Of a stretch of 64,000 bases of DNA, positions 17,723 through 24,430 are shown piece by piece. The DNA is from CBDBCU01 sp965203435 (lineage in GTDB: Bacteria > Chloroflexota > Dehalococcoidia > Lucifugimonadales > UBA3495): contig CBDBCU010000005.1 of the NCBI GenBank assembly GCA_965203435.1, forward strand, positions 372,001 to 436,000. Reading direction: 5' to 3'. The position numbers and the translations under genes are program-made. The notes below the pieces were generated by a model. The model saw only the letters and a list, made by a program, of their open reading frames with translations, had not been told where the DNA came from and ran no database searches. Numbering within the stretch: the stretch's first letter is position 1; every line of letters begins with the position of its first letter.

Positions 17723-18202
17723 ATGGAATCGGAAACGCCGGCCCCCTGGTGGTCTTGGGCGCCCCGCTTTCCCAAGCTCGCCATCGCTATCGCCGCGCTG
17801 CTGTATGATGCGGTAGCGGCGGGCACCATCCTTTGGCGCCTGAACAATCAGGAAAACTTGGCCTTTTGGCCCAGTCCCGGGGAATTGCTGAATGCGGTCA
17901 TCACCGACAGCATCACCTCCAACGCCGTGGCCCTGGCCATGTTCCTGCAGCTGAACGCGGAGTTGATTAGTATGATTCTCACCCTGAAAGCCAACTACGA
18001 GGAAAAGAAAGAGGCCGTGGCCAAGGCCAAAGCCGAGGCCGCAGCCCAGGCCAAAGCCGAGGGTGAAGCCGCCGCGGCCGCCCGCATCCGGGAATGGTAC
18101 GAAGCCCACCGGCACGACCTGACCAATGCGCCGCCGCCGCCCTACATCGACGATCACCGGAACGGCTCCGGCCGCCGGCCGGATTCCCCCGACCAGGAGT
18201 AA
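17723..18202 (+). CDS. WYE-PPP family membrane coiled-coil protein
   Basis: 159 residues; ATG with GAAAGGAG upstream. Two membrane helices (FPKLAIAIAALLYDAVAAGTIL and ITSNAVALAMFLQLNAELISMILTL), then an Ala/Lys/Glu helix KANYEEKKEAVAKAKAEAAAQ, then the signature IREWYEAHRHDLTNAPPPPYIDD and a hydrophilic tail. The first 120 residues are almost identical to the genes at 23133 and 23635. The protein is probably a membrane-bound oligomer with a cytoplasmic coiled coil; its role is unknown. A hairpin terminator follows. Confidence 0.75.
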   Translation: MESETPAPWWSWAPRFPKLAIAIAALLYDAVAAGTILWRLNNQENLAFWPSPGELLNAVITDSITSNAVALAMFLQLNAELISMILTLKANYEEKKEAVAKAKAEAAAQAKAEGEAAAAARIREWYEAHRHDLTNAPPPPYIDDHRNGSGRRPDSPDQE

Positions 18203-18252
18203 CAAGGGCGGCGGAAACGCCGGTATTCTTGCCGTCCTTCCCGCTGCCTGCC

Positions 18253-18284
18253 ACCGTCCTTCCCGTTTGCGCGGGAAGGACGGT
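18253..18284 (+). terminator. Hairpin terminator after the WYE-PPP gene
   Basis: Arms ACCGTCCTTCCCG and CGGGAAGGACGGT pair over 13 bp with a 6-base loop and are followed by TTCTAT. It looks like two REP-A ends brought together and probably ends transcription. Confidence 0.55.
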
Positions 18285-18326
18285 TTCTATAGGCTATTGC
18301 CCGGCCGGAGACGACTCCCCTTATCC

Positions 18327-18355
18327 TTGACACCGGCCCCGGTTGCCGCTATGCT
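18327..18355 (+). promoter_or_regulatory. Sigma70-type promoter of the dehydratase/SDR operon
   Basis: TTGACA (18327-18332), 17-base spacer, TATGCT (18350-18355), 32 bp before the GTG start of the first gene. Confidence 0.8.
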
Positions 18356-18387
18356 TTTGCCGTTCAGTCAACGGGAGGTTTTTTGCC

Positions 18388-18846
18388 GTGTCCACTCAGG
18401 AATCTTTTCTTACCGAGGAAATGCGGGAGCAGGCCATCGGGTTGGAGGGGCCGCCGGCGGTTATGGAAGTGGAAAAGGGCCACATCCTGCGCTTTGCCGA
18501 AGCCATTGGCGACCCTAATATCCAGTGGACGGACGAGGCCGCCGCCCGTCAGGGCCGCTACGGCGGCCTCACGGCGCCGCCCACTTTCCTGCGGGCGATG
18601 TGGGGGGCTACCGTGGAATTGCCCTTTGACCTGTCTTTCGGCCGCCGCTTGGATGCCGGCAGCGATTGGGCCTATTTTCAACCGGTGCGGCCCGGCGACC
18701 GCATTACCGCCATCGCCCGCATCGCCGACCTGACGGAACGCCGCGGCCGCCTGGGTCTGATGGTCTTTCTGACCACCATCACCACCTATCGCAATCAGTT
18801 CGCGGAAGTGGTCGCCACTCAGACCAATACGCTGATTGCGTACTAA
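18388..18846 (+). CDS. MaoC-like dehydratase, FAS1-like N-terminal-type domain
   Basis: 152 residues from the GTG at 18388, nine bases after GGGAGG. The segment VMEVEKGHILRFAEAIGDPNIQWTDEAAARQGRYGGLTAPPTFLRAMWG is the FAS1-like dehydratase (MaoC_dehydrat_N) pattern. It forms a hot-dog fold and usually pairs with a second MaoC-type subunit to hydrate or dehydrate acyl-CoA thioesters. That partner is encoded immediately downstream. First gene of an operon that includes two SDRs. Confidence 0.88.
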   Translation: MSTQESFLTEEMREQAIGLEGPPAVMEVEKGHILRFAEAIGDPNIQWTDEAAARQGRYGGLTAPPTFLRAMWGATVELPFDLSFGRRLDAGSDWAYFQPVRPGDRITAIARIADLTERRGRLGLMVFLTTITTYRNQFAEVVATQTNTLIAY

Positions 18847-18870
18847 TTCCAAACCATCCGAGGTAAGCCA

Positions 18871-19305
18871 ATGGCCGAGCAAGTTTATTGGGAGGATGTG
18901 GCCGAGGGTATGGAACTGCCCGCCCTGGTCAAGGAACCCACGACCCGCCAACTGGTGCAGTATGCCGGGGCCTCCGGGGATTTCTACGAAATCCACTACG
19001 ACAAGGATTTTGCCCTAGGCAATCAGCTGGACGGCCCCATCCTGCACGGGGCCTTGAAAAGCGCCTTTCTGGGGCAGCTGATTACCGACTGGATGGGGCC
19101 GCAGGGGACGCTGCAACGGTTGCAATGCCAGTATCGGGGGATGGACGCCCCGGGGCAGGCCCTTACCGTCAAAGGCAGCGTTACCCGCAAGTATCAGCAG
19201 GACGGCCAACATCTGGTGGACTGCGAACTGCGGCTGGAAAACGCCGCCGGCCAGAACACTACTCCGGGCAGCGCCACGGTAGCCCTGCCGAGCCGGGGCG
19301 GGTAG
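18871..19305 (+). CDS. MaoC-like acyl dehydratase
   Basis: 144 residues. Hot-dog fold hydratase motif QLVQYAGASGDFYEIHYDKDFALG, containing the hydratase-2 type Asp and His (D52 and H56), then GPILHGALKSAFLGQLITDW. It probably forms a heterodimer with the product of 18388-18846, giving a complete enoyl-CoA hydratase 2-like enzyme. With the SDR enzymes downstream this suggests a beta-oxidation-like or steroid/aromatic side-chain route; the substrate is unknown. Confidence 0.88.
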   Translation: MAEQVYWEDVAEGMELPALVKEPTTRQLVQYAGASGDFYEIHYDKDFALGNQLDGPILHGALKSAFLGQLITDWMGPQGTLQRLQCQYRGMDAPGQALTVKGSVTRKYQQDGQHLVDCELRLENAAGQNTTPGSATVALPSRGG

Positions 19306-19339
19306 GGGCTTAACCTAGTCTTGAAAGGAGCTGAAACCC

Positions 19340-19717
19340 TTGACCGCGCCATCCCAAAATAAAGTCGTCCACTGCCTGAACTCCGGGGGAGTCACCTGGT
19401 GTGGCATCCCCGGCCCGTGGCAAGAGGAAAGCCGGCCCATTGAACAAGTCCGGGAGTTCCAGATCGATACGGAACGGTCAGGGGAGCGGAGGGAGGCGCT
19501 AGTGGGGCGGCGGGTCAGCTGGTATGCCTATCAGGACCAAGTCGCCGCCAGCCACTGGAGCCTTGTAACCTGCCCCTGCTGCCTCGATGAACATCAGCGC
19601 GTTCTGGAGGAGCAGAAGCGGGAACGACAGCGAAATGATTGGAAGTGGGCGCTAATCTTTGTTGCCGTCTTTGCCGTCGGGGTTGTCATCATTATCGTCC
19701 GTGCGCTGAGCGTTTGA
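19340..19717 (+). CDS. Tail-anchored Cys-rich hypothetical protein
   Basis: 125 residues from a TTG nine bases after AAAGGAG. It has cysteines at HCLN, WCGI and CPCC (a possible metal site), a charged helix DEHQRVLEEQKRERQRNDWK, and a single C-terminal membrane helix WALIFVAVFAVGVVIIIVRAL. It lies in the dehydratase/SDR operon between the MaoC gene and the first SDR. No family was recognised. Confidence 0.6.
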   Translation: MTAPSQNKVVHCLNSGGVTWCGIPGPWQEESRPIEQVREFQIDTERSGERREALVGRRVSWYAYQDQVAASHWSLVTCPCCLDEHQRVLEEQKRERQRNDWKWALIFVAVFAVGVVIIIVRALSV

Positions 19718-19727
19718 TAAAAAGACA

Positions 19728-19765
19728 CTTGCCGGAACTTCCGCAATCGCGGAAGTTCCGGCAAG
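19728..19765. other. Perfect 17-bp hairpin between genes
   Basis: Arms CTTGCCGGAACTTCCGC and GCGGAAGTTCCGGCAAG around the loop AATC. No T-run follows, so it may be an attenuator, an mRNA-processing or stabilising stem, or a protein-binding palindrome upstream of the SDR gene rather than a simple terminator. Confidence 0.7.
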
Positions 19766-19809
19766 CGACCCCAATCCAAAACTCAAACCAAACCGAGGTT
19801 AAAACAACT

Positions 19810-20730
19810 ATGCCAGAGATTCTTACCGACAAGGTTGCCATTGTCACCGGGGCCGGGCGCGGCGTGGGCCGCGGCGTCGCCAAGCTGATGGCCGCCGAGG
19901 GCGCTAAAGTGGTCGTGGTCGATCCCGGCGTCAATGTGGACGGCAGCGGCTTTGACCAGTCCTTTGCCGCCCAGGTGGTCAGCGAAATCCGGCAGGAGGG
20001 CGGCCAAGCCGTACCCTGCCTGGAATCCGTCGCCACCATGGCCGGCGGCGAGCAAATCGTCCAGACCGCCATCGATAACTATGGCAAGCTGGACATCGTC
20101 GTCACCTGCGCCGGCATCCTGCGCGACCGGATGATTTTCAATATGACCGAGCCGGAGTGGGACGATGTGATTGCTGTCCATCTCAAGGGGACTTTCAGCG
20201 TGGTCAAAAACGCCTGCATCCTCTTTCGGCAGCAGCGTTCCGGGCGCATCATCACTTTCAGCAGCCAGTCCGGGTTGCAGGGCAATTCCGGCCAGGCCAA
20301 CTATGGCGCGGCCAAATCGGGCATTGCCGGGTTCACCAAGGTGGTGGCTAGGGATATGGGCCGCTATGGGGTAACGGCCAATGCCATTGCCCCCCGGGCC
20401 ACGACCCGGATGATTGGGGCCATTCCGGACAGCGCGGCGGAAATCCGGGCCCGGGGCGGCGTGCAGACCCTCGACCAGGGCAACGAGCCGGAAACTATGA
20501 ATCCGGACGACATTGCCCCCTTTGTCTGCTACCTGGCCAGCGACTACGCCGCCAATGTGAACGGGCAGACTTTCCTGGTTTATGCCAGTGAAATATCCCT
20601 GATGTCCCAGCCGCGGCCGGAGCGTTCCATCTACAATCCGGAAGGGCATTGGACGATGGCTACCATCGCCCCCCAGGCCCGGGAGCATTTGACCCGGAAT
20701 CTCTACAACCCGGCCCCGCCGCGGCAATAA
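19810..20730 (+). CDS. Short-chain dehydrogenase/reductase, 17-beta-HSD4-like
   Basis: 306 residues from the ATG at 19810 (GAGGTT upstream). The Rossmann motif is TGAGRGVG (13-20), followed by VVVVDPG and a long insertion NVDGSGFDQS typical of multifunctional-enzyme-type SDRs. The catalytic triad is S152, Y165 and K169 (SGQANYGAAK). It would oxidise a 3-hydroxyacyl-CoA or related hydroxyl using NAD(P). A paralogue with roughly three quarters identity over the first 200 residues lies at 21937, with PaREP1-like genes between. Confidence 0.9.
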   Translation: MPEILTDKVAIVTGAGRGVGRGVAKLMAAEGAKVVVVDPGVNVDGSGFDQSFAAQVVSEIRQEGGQAVPCLESVATMAGGEQIVQTAIDNYGKLDIVVTCAGILRDRMIFNMTEPEWDDVIAVHLKGTFSVVKNACILFRQQRSGRIITFSSQSGLQGNSGQANYGAAKSGIAGFTKVVARDMGRYGVTANAIAPRATTRMIGAIPDSAAEIRARGGVQTLDQGNEPETMNPDDIAPFVCYLASDYAANVNGQTFLVYASEISLMSQPRPERSIYNPEGHWTMATIAPQAREHLTRNLYNPAPPRQ

Positions 20731-20763
20731 GGCGGCGGGCCGGAGACAAAGGCAGGTCAGGAT

Positions 20764-21501
20764 ATGGCAACAACGACAACGGCAACCCGGGAACAAATCC
20801 AGGCGGCCGAGGAGCTTATGCACGCCGCCGAGGTGGACTTGGCCGCCGGCAAAGAGCAGCCCGGCGCCCTCAAAGCGTGGGACGCCGCCGTTATGGCGTT
20901 AAAGATGGCGGCGGAGCCGCGCGGCTGGCCCTGCAACGACAAGACGGAAATGCGCCAAGCCGTAGAAGGTCTGGAAAAGGAAACCGGCATCAAGGATTTG
21001 AGCCTCGGTTTCAGCACGGCGGACTCCTTTCGCACCCAGGGGGAAGTCGGCATGATGTACGAGGGGGACGGCGTAGATGTCGACTTTCCCCAAGTGCAGA
21101 AGTTCGTGGCCCGGATGTTGGATCTGGCCGCGCCCGACCGTCCGAAAAGGGCCATTCCCGAGCCGGCCCGGTTAGCCCGGGAGCTTCTGGAAAAGGTCCG
21201 GGACGATCTCCTGAACGACCAGGAGGAAAAGGCGGCGGAAAATATGTGGCAGGCGGTATCCTGCGCCCTTAAAGCGGTAGCGGAGCCGCGGGGCTGGCCT
21301 TGCGCTACCGTAGCCGAAATGCGGGAAGTGGCGGCGGCTCTGGCCCGGGAAACCGGGGATTGCCGGTTCGTCGGCGGCTTTGCCGTGGCGGAAACCTACT
21401 TCGCCAACTTTGACCCGGTCTTTTTCTCCGACGAACACGACGATTTTGCCCGCCCTCTGGTGCGGCGGTTCGTCATCCGGGTACTGCACCGGTTATCCTG
21501 A
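20764..21501 (+). CDS. Two-domain PaREP1/HEPN-like protein
   Basis: 245 residues comprising two tandem PaREP1-like domains. Domain 1 (about 8-125) reads AAEELMHAAEVDLAAGKEQPGALKAWDAAVMALKMAAEPRGWPC; domain 2 (about 135-245) reads ARELLEKVRDDLLNDQEEKAAENMWQAVSCALKAVAEPRGWPC. The repeated AEPRGWPC and ETG segments show an internal duplication. The N-terminus TTTTATREQIQ is preceded by an AGGTCAGG-like ribosome site. It sits in the same operon as dehydratases and SDRs, unlike the rnhA-linked array. Function unknown. Confidence 0.75.
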   Translation: MATTTTATREQIQAAEELMHAAEVDLAAGKEQPGALKAWDAAVMALKMAAEPRGWPCNDKTEMRQAVEGLEKETGIKDLSLGFSTADSFRTQGEVGMMYEGDGVDVDFPQVQKFVARMLDLAAPDRPKRAIPEPARLARELLEKVRDDLLNDQEEKAAENMWQAVSCALKAVAEPRGWPCATVAEMREVAAALARETGDCRFVGGFAVAETYFANFDPVFFSDEHDDFARPLVRRFVIRVLHRLS

Positions 21502-21517
21502 ACCTGAGGAGCGGAAA

Positions 21518-21871
21518 ATGATCAACGAGGAACACATCAAGACCGCCGGGGACTTTCTGGAGGCTGCCGACCGGGAGTTTGACGCCGGGGACTTTTTGCA
21601 AGCCTCGGAAAAGCTGTGGGGGGCAGCCTCCCATGCCATTATAGCCGTTGCCCAGCAGCGGGGTTGGGCCTACGGCAAGCACGGCAATATGAAAAACGTG
21701 GCCCGCTGGCTGTTCCAGGAAACCGGCGAAACCATTTTCCGGGAAGGCTTTTCCACCGCCGAAAAGTTCCACGCCAACTTTTACCACGACTTTATGGAGG
21801 ACTTTCAGCTGGAGGAGGACCGGGTGGTCGTTCGCGACTTTGTCATCAAGCTGATGGACTTCGCCTCCTGA
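21518..21871 (+). CDS. PaREP1 family protein
   Basis: 117 residues; ATG with GAGGAG seven bases upstream and 16 bp after the two-domain paralogue. Canonical sequence HIKTAGDFLEAADREFDAGDFLQASEKLWGAASHAIIAVAQQRGW, then FQETGE and FHANFYHDFM, which match the PaREP1 pattern most closely of all the copies here. Its place between two SDR paralogues suggests the family is recruited as an accessory module; no activity can be assigned. Confidence 0.82.
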   Translation: MINEEHIKTAGDFLEAADREFDAGDFLQASEKLWGAASHAIIAVAQQRGWAYGKHGNMKNVARWLFQETGETIFREGFSTAEKFHANFYHDFMEDFQLEEDRVVVRDFVIKLMDFAS

Positions 21872-21936
21872 CCCGCCCAGCCAGCCCGGTATCAACACCC
21901 AAAACCCAAACACCCCATAAAAGGGAGAGCGCAGCA

Positions 21937-22863
21937 ATGCCCAATCTGTTGCAAGACAAGGTAGCTATCGTAACCGGCTCCGGCCGCGGCGTCGGCAAGG
22001 GCGTAGCCTTGCAAATGGCCGCTGAGGGAGCCAAAGTCGTGGTCGTCGATCCCGGCGTCAATCTGGACGGCAGCGGCGCCGACCAGTCCGTAGCCCAGCA
22101 GGTGGTGGACGAAATCCAGGCCGCCGGCGGCGTCGGGACGGCCTGCATGGAATCGGTCGCCACGATGGAAGGCGGCGAGCAAATCGTCCAGACCGCCCTG
22201 GACGCCTACGGCCGGCTGGACATCGTCGTTACCTGCGCCGGCATCCTGCGCGACCGCATGATTTTCAATATGTCGGAAGCGGAATGGGACGATGTGATTG
22301 CCGTCCATCTCAAGGGAACTTTCAGCGTGGTCAAACACGCCTGCATCCTGTTCCGCCAGCAGCGTTCCGGCCGGGTCATCACTTTCAGCTCCACCTCCGG
22401 GTTGTATGGCAACTCCGGCCAGGCCAACTATGGCGCGGCCAAAGACGGCATTGCCGGCTTTACCCGGGTGGTGGCCCGGGATATGGGCCGCTATGGGGTA
22501 ACGGCCAATTCCATTGCCCCCAGCGCCTCCACCCGGATGATTGGCAGCGTGCCGGAGGAAGCGCGGGATTTGCGGGCGGCCCGGGGGATGACCGGCGGCA
22601 ATGTGGGCGAGCTGCGCGGCCAGCCGGAGGATATTGCCCCCTTTGTCACCTGGCTGGCCTCGGACGAGGCGGCCGCGGTCAACGGCCATATCTTTTATGT
22701 TACCGCCGGCCTGGTCAGCCTGCTGAATGAACCGGAGCCGGTGCGGACGATGCACAAGGACGGCCGGTGGACGGTCGAGGAAATCATCCGCGTCTTTCCG
22801 GCCACTTTAGGGGTAGAACTGCATAACCCGGCCCCGGCCCAAACCCCGCCGGCGGCGGCCTAA
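21937..22863 (+). CDS. Short-chain dehydrogenase/reductase, paralogue of 19810-20730
   Basis: 308 residues from the ATG at 21937 (GGGAGAG upstream). TGSGRGVG nucleotide motif, SGQANYGAAKDGIAGF catalytic segment, and the same DPGVNLDGSGADQS insertion as its paralogue. The two differ mainly in the C-terminal third, where substrate specificity usually lies. They may act on successive or different hydroxyacyl substrates, or form a hetero-oligomer. Last gene of the dehydratase/SDR operon. Confidence 0.9.
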   Translation: MPNLLQDKVAIVTGSGRGVGKGVALQMAAEGAKVVVVDPGVNLDGSGADQSVAQQVVDEIQAAGGVGTACMESVATMEGGEQIVQTALDAYGRLDIVVTCAGILRDRMIFNMSEAEWDDVIAVHLKGTFSVVKHACILFRQQRSGRVITFSSTSGLYGNSGQANYGAAKDGIAGFTRVVARDMGRYGVTANSIAPSASTRMIGSVPEEARDLRAARGMTGGNVGELRGQPEDIAPFVTWLASDEAAAVNGHIFYVTAGLVSLLNEPEPVRTMHKDGRWTVEEIIRVFPATLGVELHNPAPAQTPPAAA

Positions 22864-22893
22864 CCGTTTCCGCCGGCGGCTTGGCCGCCCCCT

Positions 22894-22995
22894 ACCGTCC
22901 TTCCCGCGCAACCGGGAATCCAGCCGCCGCCCGCCAAGTCTGCCGCATTATCAGGCAGCCCCGCCCTGGATTCCCGCCGGCGTGGAAAGGACGGT
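22894..22995. repeat. REP-A palindromic element, diverged copy 4
   Basis: Ends ACCGTCCTTCCCGCG and GGAAAGGACGGT with the TGCCGCATTATCAGGCAG spacer signature. The inner palindromes have decayed, so this is an older copy. Confidence 0.75.
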
Positions 22996-23132
22996 AACGG
23001 CGGCGGGAAGGATGGCAATAAAGGATGGCAGCGGGGCGGCGGGAAGTACGCTAAAGCAGGTTGCCCAGGCTAGGTTATTGCCGGTACCCGCCGGCCCCAG
23101 CCGCTTGCCGCATCCCCTAGGAAAGGAGTAAA

Positions 23133-23633
23133 ATGGAACCGGAAACGACATCCCCCTGGTGGTCTTGGGCGCCCCGCTTTCCCAAGATTGCCATCGCCAT
23201 CGCCGCGCTGCTCTATGATGCCGTAGCGGTCGGCACCATCCTTTGGCGCTTGAACAATCAGGAAAACCTGGTATTCTGGCCTAGTCCCGGGGAATTGCTG
23301 GGCGCGATCATCACCGACAGCATCACCTCCAACGCCGTGGCCCTGGCCATGTTCCTGCAGCTGAACGCGGAGTTGATTAGTATGATTCTCACCCTGAAAG
23401 CCAACTACGAGGAAAAGAAAGAAGCCGTAGCCAAAGCCAAAGCCGAAGCCGCGGCCCAAGCCAAAGCGGCGGCTGAAGCTGCCGCGGCCCAGGCCGAAGC
23501 CGCCGCCGCCGCCCGCATCCGGGAATGGTACGAAGCCCACCGCCACGACCTGTCCAATGCGCCGCCGCCGCCCTACATCGACGGCCATCAGAACGGCGTC
23601 GGCCGCCCGCCCAATTCCCCCGGAAAGGAGTAA
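23133..23633 (+). CDS. WYE-PPP family membrane coiled-coil protein, tandem copy 1
   Basis: 166 residues, ATG with GGAAAGGAG. It has the same architecture as 17723-18202: PWWSWAPRFPK, two membrane helices, KANYEEKKEAVAKAKAEAAAQ, an Ala-rich helix extended with AAQAEAAAAA, and the signature IREWYEAHRHDLSNAPPPPYIDG. The next copy starts 1 bp after its stop. The membrane part is practically identical to copy 2, while the coiled coil differs in length and sequence. Confidence 0.75.
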   Translation: MEPETTSPWWSWAPRFPKIAIAIAALLYDAVAVGTILWRLNNQENLVFWPSPGELLGAIITDSITSNAVALAMFLQLNAELISMILTLKANYEEKKEAVAKAKAEAAAQAKAAAEAAAAQAEAAAAARIREWYEAHRHDLSNAPPPPYIDGHQNGVGRPPNSPGKE

Positions 23634-23634
23634 A

Positions 23635-24150
23635 ATGGAACCGGAAACGACATCCCCCTGGTGGTCTTGGGCCCCCCGCTTTCCCAAGATTGCCATCGCC
23701 ATCGCCGCGCTGCTTTATGATGCCGTAGCGGTCGGCACCATCCTTTGGCGCTTGAATAATCAGGAAAACCTGGTATTCTGGCCTAGTCCTGGGGAATTGC
23801 TGGGCGCGATCATCACCGACAGCATCACCTCCAACGCCGTGGCCTTGGCCATGTTCCTGCAACTGAACGCGGAGTTGATTAGTATGATTCTCACCCTGAA
23901 AGCCAACTACGAGGAAAAGAAAGAGGCCGTGGCCAAAGCCGAAGCCCGGGGCGAAGCCCGGGGCGAAGCCCGGGGCGAAGCCCGGGGCAAGGCCGCCGGC
24001 GAAGCCGCGGCCGAAGCCACCGCGGCCGCCCGCATCCGGGAATGGTACGAAGCCCACCGCCACGACCTGTCCAATGCCCCGCCCCCGCCCTACATCGACG
24101 ACCACCGGAACGGCGCCGGCCGCCAACCGGATTCCCCGGCCCAGGAGTAA
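23635..24150 (+). CDS. WYE-PPP family membrane coiled-coil protein, tandem copy 2
   Basis: 171 residues. The ATG at 23635 is preceded by GGAAAGGAGTAAA, which overlaps the end of copy 1, so the two are co-translated. The first 105 residues match copy 1, after which the helix consists of EARG repeats (12-bp DNA unit, 23941-23988) in place of AAQAEA. The ending IREWYEAHRHDLSNAPPPPYIDD is unchanged. This shows strong constraint at both ends and free variation in the middle. Confidence 0.75.
   Translation: MEPETTSPWWSWAPRFPKIAIAIAALLYDAVAVGTILWRLNNQENLVFWPSPGELLGAIITDSITSNAVALAMFLQLNAELISMILTLKANYEEKKEAVAKAEARGEARGEARGEARGKAAGEAAAEATAAARIREWYEAHRHDLSNAPPPPYIDDHRNGAGRQPDSPAQE
23941..23988. repeat. 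12-bp tandem repeat (EARG codons)
   Basis: Four direct units of GAAGCCCGGGGC in frame in the coiled-coil region of the WYE-PPP gene. Confidence 0.9.
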
Positions 24151-24254
24151 AAGGGCGGCAGAAACGCCGGCATTTCTTACCGTCCCTCCCGCCCCATTTC
24201 TACCGTCCTTCCCGCGTAAGCGGGAATCCCGAACGGCGCGCCTCCCGCCCCTTA

Positions 24255-24356
24255 ACCGTCATTCCCGCGTAAGCGGGAATCCGGGGCGGGACTGTCCGAT
24301 GATGCGGCGGGCTTGGCGGGCGGCCGCGGGATTCCCGCGTAAGCGGGAATGACGGT
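24255..24356. repeat. REP-A palindromic element, copy 5
   Basis: Complete inverted pair in the gap before the first DUF1156 gene, with a single arm upstream at 24202-24231. Its right end (ATGACG) lies 17 bases before the -10 box of the methylase gene and may serve as a poor -35. Confidence 0.88.
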
Positions 24357-24368
24357 TAAGAGAGACTG

Positions 24369-24377
24369 TGCTATACT
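24369..24377 (+). promoter_or_regulatory. Extended -10 promoter of the first DUF1156 gene
   Basis: TGCTATACT: the TG of an extended -10 element directly before TATACT. Similar TGC-TxTAAT boxes precede the DUF499 gene and the HigA-like gene of the same island. Confidence 0.55.
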
Positions 24378-24430
24378 AACCCCCACATCCCTTAAAACCT
24401 AACCCGCCCCCAATAAAGGAGCCACCCCCC

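Noticed and set aside
19728..19765. Perfect hairpin as a rho-independent terminator
   Set aside because: The stem is strong but is followed by CGACCCC, not a T-run, and downstream genes appear to belong to the same operon.
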